From NCBI GenBank assembly GCA_026417845.1, contig JAOACM010000189.1:1-7919 (forward strand): 7,919 bases of DNA, given 5' to 3'. The notes under the pieces were generated by a model, which saw nothing but the letters and a program-made list of their open reading frames with translations, had not been told where the DNA came from and searched no databases. Position 1 is the stretch's first letter. Every line of letters starts with the position of its first letter. Positions 1-5,922 of the stretch are shown piece after piece. The position numbers and the translations under genes are program-made. This DNA comes from Planctomycetota bacterium (GTDB lineage: Bacteria > Planctomycetota > SZUA-567 > H5-PLA8 > CALKMO01).

Positions 1-63
1 TTACTTGAGCCGAAAAGATACTCCCCTGTAAAAAATCCCGGAACGCAACCTTATGCGATTTAA
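1..63. other. left edge, no gene seen
   Basis: These bases precede repeat copy A. I see no supported gene; TAA on the minus strand at 1-3 has no convincing reading frame before it. A short A-rich string at 28-50 resembles one at 4047-4071. The last six bases (58-63) are one half of the direct repeat that flanks copy A. Confidence 0.5.
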
Positions 64-232
64 ATGCCTTGACCCGGCTTGTAGAGTCGCAACGTGTTGT
101 AGAAATAGCAGTTGCGACTCGACCGCCGCATCAGATTGAGCGCAAGGGGACAGTTTCTCACTCAATAAAGTTCACAACTATATTTGGCGCAAATGGTTAT
201 GACTTTGCCAAACTGGCGCAAGGCATATTTAA
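58..232. repeat. putative target-site duplication around copy A
   Basis: ATTTAA occurs at 58-63 directly before the element and again at 227-232 directly after it. It is a direct repeat, not an inverted one (the inverse would be TTAAAT), so it is not an extension of the terminal stem. A 6-bp match can arise by chance, but the independent match around copy B strengthens the insertion reading. Confidence 0.6.
64..226 (+). repeat. cloverleaf intergenic repeat, copy A
   Basis: This 163-bp element begins ATGCCTTG and ends CAAGGCAT, a perfect 8-bp terminal inverted repeat. Inside are three successive hairpins: H1 with a perfect 10-bp stem (84-93 with 111-120, 17-nt loop), H2 with a 6-bp stem (135-140 with 161-166), and H3 (167-178 with 196-206, including G-U pairs and a bulge). 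The same layout recurs at 7174-7328 and, inverted, at 7453-7606. By eye it is roughly 70% identical to the 7174 copy. The exact hexamer ATTTAA sits immediately on both sides, as expected of a target-site duplication. It lies beyond the 3' end of the leftward operon. No coding potential is apparent. I do not recognise it as a named repeat family. Confidence 0.85.
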
Positions 233-236
233 GATT

Positions 237-362
237 ATGGGTTTCGTCGTATAAATACTGCAACATATTGCCATACAACAAGTTGCGACATAAAGCCCTC
301 CGGGCGCTTTTATGTTCAACTCCTTGTTCCGTAGTGGGTTATGATTTTAATTGTGTACCAAA
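237..362 (+). repeat. decayed tandem copy A' of the cloverleaf repeat
   Basis: Bases downstream of copy A repeat its internal landmarks in order. A GCAAC/GTTGC hairpin (262-266 with 282-286) has loop bases like copy B. A strong middle hairpin follows at 288-315. A third segment ending in GGTTATGATTTT (about 338-349) matches the H3 3' arm of copy A. The terminal inverted repeat is not recognisable, so the limits are approximate. It may be an old insertion whose ends have decayed, or a chance partial match to a related sequence. Confidence 0.5.
288..315 (-). terminator. candidate terminator hairpin of the leftward operon
   Basis: ACATAAA pairs with TTTATGT, and inside it GCCC pairs with GGGC around a TCC loop. 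Read leftward, the GC hairpin is followed by TTTATGT; read rightward, by GCTTTTATG. This is a weak U-tract, so termination in either direction is possible but not certain. It lies about 95 bases past the stop of the leftward operon. It is also the middle hairpin of repeat relative A', so its role may be incidental. Confidence 0.35.
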
Positions 363-408
363 GTCAGGAATTGGTATTGCGGGAGAGCTGCCCGTAGCGT
401 ATGTCCTT

Positions 409-903
409 TTACCGCAACCGGTTAGACTCTGCCTGTTGTGCCGCGAATTTCGACTTGGGCGCACCACACCATGGGCATCGCCAGTTCTCGGGAAGTTCCT
501 CAAAAAGCGTTCCGGGTGGTATCTGCATCTTCGGGAATCCCATGTGCGGGTAATAGCCGAATGAACACACCGTGCAGGCGTAGGATTTGACTGGCGGTTC
601 GCATGGCATGCGACTGGCCACCCAGTCCCGGAAGCCCTCCGCGTAGAGGAAAACGCGATCGAATCCCGTTGCTTCCAGTCTGGTCGTGGCCTTGGTCGCC
701 CTGTCGTCTTCCGGACCGTAAGAGTAAACGACGAGGATGGCGTTCTGAGGCGGAGCCCAGTCGGCCGGAAGGCCGTTCGATACGTGCATGGCGCCGGGGA
801 TATGCGAAACCTCATAGGCGACGCGGTGGCGGACATCGAGCAATTCGACGCCGCCCCTCCTGATCGCCTCCGCCAGACGGTCGCGGCCTATCCGTTCGGG
901 CAT
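409..903 (-). CDS. rhodanese-like/rubredoxin fusion protein, catalytic cysteine missing
   Basis: This is a 164-residue cytoplasmic protein in two parts. Residues 1-100 form a rhodanese-like domain: LLDVRH at 21-26, SHIPGAMH at 33-40, LVVYSYG at 57-63, then the typical AEGFRDW end. Residues 108-154 form a rubredoxin with its four iron-binding cysteines C110, C113, C143 and C146 (CTVC and CPWC) and the LPENW segment. Active rhodaneses carry a sulfur-accepting cysteine at the start of the VVYC loop; here it is Ser61, so sulfur transfer by the classical mechanism is not expected. The first rubredoxin loop reads CSFGYYP instead of the usual CGYxYDP. The start was chosen because ATG at 903 has AGGAG nine bases upstream and precedes the rhodanese fold directly; an open frame extends further upstream but is not family-like. 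It is last in the leftward operon, 71 bases after a free-standing rubredoxin. An electron-carrier or redox-binding role is inferred. Confidence 0.88.
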   Translation of the reverse strand: MPERIGRDRLAEAIRRGGVELLDVRHRVAYEVSHIPGAMHVSNGLPADWAPPQNAILVVYSYGPEDDRATKATTRLEATGFDRVFLYAEGFRDWVASRMPCEPPVKSYACTVCSFGYYPHMGFPKMQIPPGTLFEELPENWRCPWCGAPKSKFAAQQAESNRLR

Positions 904-974
904 TTTCCCCTGCTCCTGCCTTACTTTGCGCAGCCGGCCCGGATTATAGCGTCGCGCCAGGCAGCACTGCGGAC

Positions 975-1139
975 TCAATCCTCCTTCGGCTCGAACTGGT
1001 CTTTTCCCGCCCCGCAATCAGGGCAGGCCCAATCATCCGGGAGATCCTCGAACTTCGTCCCCGGCTTTATTCCCTGGCCGGGATCGCCCTTCGCCGGATC
1101 GTAAACGTAGTCGCAAACCTTGCATGCGTATTTCTTCAT
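975..1139 (-). CDS. rubredoxin
   Basis: This is a 54-residue rubredoxin, the family's usual length. It is a small cytoplasmic one-electron carrier with a single iron bound by four cysteines. The cysteines are C6 and C9 (CKVC) and C39 and C42 (CPDC). The family landmarks DYVYDP, GIKPGTKFEDLPDDW and the CGAGKDQFE end are all present. The ATG at 1139-1137 has AGGAG six bases upstream and the stop is TGA at 977-975. It lies between the aldo-keto reductase and the rhodanese/rubredoxin fusion on the same strand. Rubredoxins commonly pass electrons to oxygen- or superoxide-detoxifying enzymes; no such partner is visible here, and whether it serves the fusion protein is inference. A longer overlapping frame on the same strand lacks the cysteine motifs and was discarded. 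Confidence 0.95.
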   Translation of the reverse strand: MKKYACKVCDYVYDPAKGDPGQGIKPGTKFEDLPDDWACPDCGAGKDQFEPKED

Positions 1140-1377
1140 CGGTTTCTCCTCTCCGCTCCCCTTCCAAATTGACCGTCCAACGCACGCTTATCTCTATCAC
1201 GTCGGGCACCAAGACACGCTTCTTCTCCGTCGCGGTTCCTTCCGTGGGGCCCATTCTCTGCCCGCCTGGCCCCATTCCCCGCCCGCTTTCGATCCTGCGA
1301 TCTCCCGCTCCGCTTTGTTGGGATCCGCTCCTCCGGTACCGTGCTTCCTGCTCCCCCCAGCCCCCCTCGCGACGCCT
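1140..1377. other. intergenic gap between reductase and rubredoxin
   Basis: No gene is supported in these 238 bases. On the minus strand they are purine-rich, with two six-G runs just after the reductase stop (C runs at 1353-1358 and 1361-1366 on the plus strand). The gap is long for an operon, so the rubredoxin may have its own promoter; I saw no convincing -35/-10 pair. Confidence 0.5.
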
Positions 1378-2310
1378 TCAGCCCTCCAAGGCGCGCCGGA
1401 TTGCGAAGTAGTCTTCCCGGTCCACCTTTTTCCCCATGGCGCCAGCGGCCTCTTCTATCTGCGCCGCTTTTTTCACCCCGACAATGACGCAGTGTACGGC
1501 GGGGTGGGTCAGCGTGGCGGCCAGCACGAGCTGGGTTATCGTAAGGCCATACCTGTCCGCGATCGGCTTCAGCCCCCGCACTTTCTCGCAGGTCTTTTTG
1601 AACTCCTCGCCCTGGAACCGCCTGTTGTTCCTGCGAAGGTCCTCGAACTTCTCCTCGCCGGAGTACTTCCCGGTCAGAAGTCCCTTGCACAAAGGGCCAT
1701 ATACCATGACGGCGATTTTCTCGGCAAGGCAATAAGGCAGGAGATCGTTTTCGATCCCGCGTTCGAGCAGGTTGTAGGATGGCTGCAGGACAGCGTAGTC
1801 GCCGAAACGGCGGGCCATCCGCAGCTGTTCGACGGTATAGTTGCTGGCGCCATAAGACCTGATCTTTCCGGCCTTCTTCAGCTTTTCCATGGCGGCCGTG
1901 GTTTCTTCCGGATGCGTCATAGGGTCGAAGGCATGGCACAGGTATACGTCTATGTAATCCATTCTCAGACGTCTGAGCGAGGCCTCGCATTCCCTCTCGA
2001 TATACGCGCCGGAAAGGTCCGGATGGCGGTGCCCGTCGGGGTAGAAGTGGTGGTAGACCTTGGTGGTCACGACGATCCGGTCGCGCGGAAGTGGGGCGAG
2101 CGCCTCGCCCATTATCTCCTCTCCCAGCCCGTCTCCGTAGGCGTCGGCGGTATCGAAAAAGTTCACCCCTGCCTCAAAGGCCCGCCTCATGGCGGCGACG
2201 AAATCTTCCCTCGGAAGATGTCCCCAGAAGCGATGGCTGGTCTGCCACGAACCGTAACATATGCGGCTGACAGTCAGTCCTGTGCGCCCGAACTCTATCA
2301 TTTCGCCCAT
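1378..2310 (-). CDS. aldo-keto reductase family oxidoreductase
   Basis: This 310-residue protein is a typical NADPH-dependent aldo-keto reductase (TIM barrel) that reduces aldehydes or ketones in the cytoplasm. The catalytic tetrad is complete: Asp53 and Tyr58 in FFDTADAYG, Lys84 in VVTTKVYHH, and His126 in VYLCHAFD. Further family landmarks are GASN (154-157), LQPSYNLLERG (175-185) and the cofactor-loop segment YGPLCKGLLTGKY (204-216), followed by VGVKKAAQIEE near the C terminus. The pattern resembles the potassium-channel-beta-like or auxin-induced-protein-like branch. ATG at 2310 was chosen because GGGAGG lies eight bases upstream; the next ATG three codons on is too far from it. It sits 115 bases downstream of the propeller gene and upstream of two rubredoxin-domain genes, probably co-transcribed. 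The substrate cannot be read from the sequence. Confidence 0.93.
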   Translation of the reverse strand: MGEMIEFGRTGLTVSRICYGSWQTSHRFWGHLPREDFVAAMRRAFEAGVNFFDTADAYGDGLGEEIMGEALAPLPRDRIVVTTKVYHHFYPDGHRHPDLSGAYIERECEASLRRLRMDYIDVYLCHAFDPMTHPEETTAAMEKLKKAGKIRSYGASNYTVEQLRMARRFGDYAVLQPSYNLLERGIENDLLPYCLAEKIAVMVYGPLCKGLLTGKYSGEEKFEDLRRNNRRFQGEEFKKTCEKVRGLKPIADRYGLTITQLVLAATLTHPAVHCVIVGVKKAAQIEEAAGAMGKKVDREDYFAIRRALEG

Positions 2311-2425
2311 CCCAAAGACCTCCCTGATTCCTGCCAGCCCGGAAGGGATCGGGCCGGACCGCGTTTCTGAGGGGAAACCAGCCGCCGCGGGGCGCGGACC
2401 GCCAAGGCGATCCGCAGGGAGCCGG

Positions 2426-3604
2426 TCAACGCGTACCCTCAATGATTTCCGATACATCCATTACGTACATCCGCCTTGTCCCTTCGTGCGCCGAGTCGAA
2501 GCATACCTTGCGCCCGTCGCGGCTCCAGCGAGGATGCAGGTCGCACCTTATCTCGTCGGCCAGCTCCGGGGGAGAATAGAACCGTCCCACGTCGAACCGC
2601 GTGTTGCTTGCGAGATGGTAGAGTATCAGCGTCCGCTTGTTATCCTTCACGTCCGGGTACGTGTCGGTCAGTATCCATTGCCGGTCGGGCGACCAGCTGC
2701 AGTGCCCGTCGGTCGGGAAAAGCCCATCGCCAACGATCTCCGCATCGCGGCTCCTGTCCCGGAACAGGAAATAACGCTTCCCGACGCCGGGACGTTCGGC
2801 CCATGCGAGTATATATTCCCGGTCGCGCCAGTCGAAATGCGAGGTCATCGGCGGACCGTTGAGGCAGTAGAGTTCCGAGCCGTCCGGGTTCGCCGTGAAC
2901 ATCCTGGTGCGATGCTGCTTCTTCTCCAGGTTCCGCCATCTGTGCAGAAAAACGAAGCGCGAACCATCCGCGTTGAACTGGAGGTGATTGACCCAGTGGC
3001 TGGCGCCGGTCATCGTTTCGTCCGGTTCGAATCCGGCCAGTTGCCGGATGGATACGATGAGCCTGCTTTCGCCGGTCCTGAGATCCACCAGCCATATGCC
3101 GACGTTCGCCGGGGCCGGATCGCCGAGGGTGGAGTCCGGAAGGACATAGTAACCGTAGCCTGGACGATGGCGATGCAGACGGGCGAAGTCAAGCGTAATG
3201 CCCAGCTTCCCATCGGGGCTTACGGCGTAAACCGGTCGCGGCAGTACCCGGACCTCTCCGTTCCGCACGTCCCTTATCGCGCAGGCGTATCGGTCGCCAT
3301 CAAGGATGTTATAGAGGATCAGACGGTCGGGCGCATCGGGAAGCCACTGGAGCATAGATCCCTGCTGCCAGTTCCATGCCCCGGTCTCGTCGAGCTTCCT
3401 CCATGCACATCCGCTGTTCAGATCAATCGTGCCAATCTCAGCCCTGTCGCCGGACCGCGGCGGGCGGTCCATGAACTCGCTCCTCATGGCAAGCATATAC
3501 CGTCCGGTAACATCCCATGGAAACTTATCATAGTAGCCGAACCACCAGTGCCCCGGCCCGGGAGTGACAGGTTCGGCTGGGAGGAATTTTTCTATGACCG
3601 GCAT
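2426..3604 (-). CDS. beta-propeller (TolB/PL22-like) protein of unknown function
   Basis: This is a 392-residue protein with no signal peptide or membrane segment, so probably cytoplasmic. It is built from repeated beta-propeller blades marked by SPDG, NADGS, NPDGS, WSPD and SRDG turns (about 129-132, 211-215, 239-243, 304-307 and 361-364). The N-terminal signature GHWWFGYYDKFPWD (18-31) is distinctive and I associate it with uncharacterised propeller proteins. Histidines recur at blade positions: SHWVNH (202-207), SHFDW (255-259), DGHCSW (299-304) and LHPRW (356-360). This distribution recalls oligogalacturonate lyases (PL22), which hold a metal with histidines on the propeller face, but identity to that enzyme is not shown. 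ATG at 3604 is preceded by GGAGGGGAG seven bases away; earlier in-frame ATGs lack such a site. It is first in the leftward operon. A sugar-acid or carbohydrate link is only a suggestion. Confidence 0.85.
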   Translation of the reverse strand: MPVIEKFLPAEPVTPGPGHWWFGYYDKFPWDVTGRYMLAMRSEFMDRPPRSGDRAEIGTIDLNSGCAWRKLDETGAWNWQQGSMLQWLPDAPDRLILYNILDGDRYACAIRDVRNGEVRVLPRPVYAVSPDGKLGITLDFARLHRHRPGYGYYVLPDSTLGDPAPANVGIWLVDLRTGESRLIVSIRQLAGFEPDETMTGASHWVNHLQFNADGSRFVFLHRWRNLEKKQHRTRMFTANPDGSELYCLNGPPMTSHFDWRDREYILAWAERPGVGKRYFLFRDRSRDAEIVGDGLFPTDGHCSWSPDRQWILTDTYPDVKDNKRTLILYHLASNTRFDVGRFYSPPELADEIRCDLHPRWSRDGRKVCFDSAHEGTRRMYVMDVSEIIEGTR

Positions 3605-3691
3605 ACGGACGCTCCCCTCCATCCAGCGTTCCGGCCTCGGGATGTTCCCTTCTGCACCCGGCACGGGCTTCGTTGAGCGGACTGCAAGGTC

Positions 3692-3720
3692 CTTCTACTG
3701 CGTGGCTGCAGTCGCTTCAA
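3692..3720 (-). promoter_or_regulatory. weak sigma70-like promoter for the leftward operon
   Basis: On the minus strand TTGAAG (3720-3715) and TAGAAG (3697-3692) are separated by 17 bases, each matching four of six consensus positions. It lies about 90 bases upstream of the propeller start. This is a pattern match only. Confidence 0.25.
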
Positions 3721-3739
3721 GTCCTGCGGCGGCCGTTGC

Positions 3740-3938
3740 GTCGGATAGGATGCATTACCTTAAATGCAGGGTCTTGGAGCGACCCGCAGGAGACGCGGCC
3801 CCGGGTATATATCCGGTTCGCACTCTTCGAACCGGGCGGGCGAAGAAGTCGAATCAGGTCCCCAGCCCCCCATACATCCGAACTCCGCGGTTACGGCCAT
3901 GCACCCCGTCGGATAGAGTGCGTGACCTTATATCCAGC
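3740..3938. repeat. imperfect 31-bp direct repeat in the divergent region
   Basis: GTCGGATAG followed by a variable stretch and ACCTTA occurs at 3740-3770 and again at 3908-3938, about 24 of 31 positions alike. The offset is 168 bases. Two similar sites upstream of divergent operons could be binding sites for a shared regulator, but no regulator gene is present in the window. Confidence 0.4.
3751..3835. promoter_or_regulatory. cluster of palindromes and hairpins
   Basis: Four inverted repeats follow one another: TGCATT/AATGCA (3751-3768), GGGTC/GACCC (3769-3785), the near-perfect 16-bp palindrome CCGGGTATATATCCGG (3801-3816), and a perfect 8-bp stem CCGGTTCG/CGAACCGG with a 7-base loop (3813-3835). 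They may be operators or a folded RNA. I could not match them to a known riboswitch. The 3813 hairpin has no T-tract, so it is not an intrinsic terminator. Confidence 0.35.
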
Positions 3939-4177
3939 CGGCTGCGCTGTTGGTCCGCAGGGGCGGCTGTTCGAGAGGACGCGACGAACGGGCGCGGAAA
4001 GGTGTGCGCAGGCCTGCCTCCGGCCCCTCTCTGAAAGCCGCTTGGGGTAAAAAATCGCGGAAAACGCCACCAGGCGGATGCGGGTTCTCTGAAGATGAGG
4101 TAAGCCCCCCCGCCGCCAGCGCAAATCTTTCTTCCCTCCGGGCACATCGCAACCGGCTGATTTGTACGCGGGAGCAC

Positions 4178-4206
4178 TTGAATCCTTCGCCACGATCAGG
4201 CAGAAT
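4178..4206 (+). promoter_or_regulatory. weak promoter with a palindrome over the -10
   Basis: TTGAAT (4178-4183) and CAGAAT (4201-4206) are 17 bases apart, each matching four of six consensus positions. The perfect inverted repeat GGCAGA-A-TCTGCC (4199-4211) covers the -10, where a repressor could act. It is about 180 bases upstream of the HAD/Sua5 start. No repressor is seen nearby. Confidence 0.25.
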
Positions 4207-4383
4207 CTGCCGCCCATTCCGGAAGGTCGGACGGCCCGGGAATCTGTCCGGAATCTTCACGCAATACGGCGCCAGGAGATACTTCATTCCCTCCTCGGTA
4301 GAGGGCGTACGATGCCTGTCCGATGCGAGGGCCGGCATTCCCGGACGTCGGGTGGAGGAGAAAGCGAGGTCGGGAGCGTCACC

Positions 4384-5922
4384 TTGAAGAGAGCGATATT
4401 TCTGGACAGGGACGGCACATTGATCGAAGATCGCGGGCACCTGCGCGATCCGTCCGGCGTTGTATTTTTCCGGGACGCCGTGCCGGCGCTCAGGCTTCTC
4501 AACAGGTATTACGATCTGTTCGTCGTTACAAATCAGCCCGGCATAGCTGAAGGGGTTCTCCGCACCTCGGATGTGGAGAAGGTAAACCGTTACGTGGCCG
4601 GGCGCCTGGCGGATGCCGGCGTAAAGATAAAGGAAATGTATTTCTGTCCACACGCCAGGTCGGAAGGGTGCGAGTGTATCAAGCCCAAGCCGTACTACCT
4701 ACGCCTCGCGGCGGCGAAGTACGGGATAGAAATGAGCGGATCGTTCTTCATAGGCGACCACCCCCACGACGTTGAGACGGCCCGGAATGCCGGAGCCCGC
4801 GGAATTTACGTGTTGACCGGTCACGGGGAGAAACACAGGGGAGAGCTTCCTCCGGGCGTAACGGTGGTAAAGGGGATATTAGAGGCCGCCGTTCTGGCCG
4901 CGAAGGAGGCGTCCCTGCGGGATACCGCCTGCGGGTCTGATAAGGATATAGAACGGGCCGCTGCCATCCTCCGGGACGGCGGGATAGTGGCGTTTCCGAC
5001 CGAGACGGTTTATGGTCTCGGCGCCGATGCGTTCAATCCCCGCGCCGTGGCCAGGGTATTCGAGGCAAAACGCAGGCCGTTATTCGATCCGTTGATCGTA
5101 CATGTGGCGACGACGGAGATGGCAGGGGCACTGGCGGCGGAATTTCCCGACGCGGCGTGGAAGCTGGTCGAATCCTTCTGGCCCGGTCCGTTGACGCTGG
5201 TTCTGCCGAAGAGCGCCCGTGTTCCCGATATCGTGACCGCCGGACTGCCTACGGTCGCCTTGCGGATGCCGGATCATCCGATCGCGCTCGCCATGATCGT
5301 GGCGGCTGGCGTTCCCGTGGCCGCGCCGAGCGCCAATCCTTTCGGACGTCTGAGTCCTACGACGGCAGATCATGTGAGGGTCGAGATCGGCTCCGGCGCC
5401 GACATGGTGCTTGACGGCGGGCGGTGCAGGGTTGGAATCGAATCGTCAATCGTCTCGCTGGCGGGGGACAGGCCAGTGCTGCTGCGTTGCGGCGGCGTGC
5501 CGGCGGAGGAAATTGAGAAAGTCACAGGGCCGGTGGAGCCGGCTCCTGATGCTCCCGGCCGCCCGCAGGCGCCCGGAATGCTGGCGCGGCACTACGCTCC
5601 TCGAACGCCACTCGAGAGACGCCCGCCTGGGATGTCGTCGGCCCCGCCAGGGACAAGGGCGGGACTGCTGTCCTTCGATCTCCCGGCTGGCAGGGCGGAC
5701 GGATTTGCTGCAGTGGAGATATTGTCGCCGTCGGGCGATCTGAGGGAAGCGGCGGCCAATCTGTTTGCCGCGCTTCGCCGCCTTGACTCCCTCTCTCTTG
5801 ACGTGATCTTCTTCGATCCCGTTCCGGAGAGGGGACTCGGGGCCGCCATAAACGACCGCCTCGCAAAGGCCTCCCGCCCCGGAGACGCAGCCACATGCGA
5901 CGGAGGAGCAAGACCAGGATGA
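4384..5922 (+). CDS. HAD-IIIA phosphatase fused to Sua5-type threonylcarbamoyl-AMP synthase
   Basis: This is a 512-residue cytoplasmic fusion. Residues 1-165 are an HAD phosphatase of the GmhB/histidinol-phosphatase type: FLDRDGTL with Asp8 and Asp10, VVTNQPG with Thr49, KPKPYY with its lysine, GDHPHD with Asp125, and a zinc set C88, H90, C96, C98 (CPH then CEC). Residues 186-380 are the YrdC/TsaC fold, which makes threonylcarbamoyl-AMP from threonine, bicarbonate and ATP for t6A37 of tRNA: FPTETVYGLGADA (204-216), KRRPLFDPLIVH (229-240), FWPGPLTLVL (265-274), APSANPFG (314-321), GIESSIV (351-357). The linker PGMLARHYAP (397-406) and the end NLFAALRRLD to GLGAAINDRL are the Sua5-specific C-terminal domain. 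The start is TTG at 4384, with GGGAG seven bases upstream and the HAD fold beginning at once; ATG at 4312 in the same frame is the alternative. No stop separates the domains. Its stop overlaps the transporter start. The HAD substrate is unknown. Confidence 0.92.
   Translation: MKRAIFLDRDGTLIEDRGHLRDPSGVVFFRDAVPALRLLNRYYDLFVVTNQPGIAEGVLRTSDVEKVNRYVAGRLADAGVKIKEMYFCPHARSEGCECIKPKPYYLRLAAAKYGIEMSGSFFIGDHPHDVETARNAGARGIYVLTGHGEKHRGELPPGVTVVKGILEAAVLAAKEASLRDTACGSDKDIERAAAILRDGGIVAFPTETVYGLGADAFNPRAVARVFEAKRRPLFDPLIVHVATTEMAGALAAEFPDAAWKLVESFWPGPLTLVLPKSARVPDIVTAGLPTVALRMPDHPIALAMIVAAGVPVAAPSANPFGRLSPTTADHVRVEIGSGADMVLDGGRCRVGIESSIVSLAGDRPVLLRCGGVPAEEIEKVTGPVEPAPDAPGRPQAPGMLARHYAPRTPLERRPPGMSSAPPGTRAGLLSFDLPAGRADGFAAVEILSPSGDLREAAANLFAALRRLDSLSLDVIFFDPVPERGLGAAINDRLAKASRPGDAATCDGGARPG

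Larger units (their letters stand above)
3605..4383. other. divergent intergenic region
   Basis: About 780 bases separate the two divergent operons. I see no supported gene: frames are open on both strands because of GC content, but none shows family motifs, a ribosome-binding site or a credible protein. It contains weak promoter candidates for each side, a run of hairpins at 3751-3835, an imperfect 31-bp direct repeat, and a palindrome at 4199-4211. The length leaves room for an unrecognised small RNA or a decayed gene. Confidence 0.6.

Noticed and set aside
184..564. Plus-strand frame across repeat A and the end of the rhodanese/rubredoxin gene
   Set aside because: It runs through repeat hairpins and antisense to a well-supported gene, without protein motifs.
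1033..1275. Minus-strand frame overlapping the rubredoxin gene
   Set aside because: It reads the rubredoxin bases out of frame; the 54-residue rubredoxin in another frame has all four cysteines and a good ribosome-binding site.
1120..2370. Long plus-strand frame opposite the aldo-keto reductase
   Set aside because: It is an antisense frame kept open by GC-rich codon use; the minus strand carries a clear family with an intact catalytic tetrad.
2261..3676. Long plus-strand frame opposite the propeller gene
   Set aside because: No family motif or ribosome-binding site, while the minus-strand protein has repeated propeller signatures.
4162..4383. N-terminal extension of the HAD/Sua5 fusion from an upstream ATG
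   Set aside because: The extra 74 residues have no HAD character; TTG at 4384 has a well-placed GGGAG and the HAD fold starts immediately.
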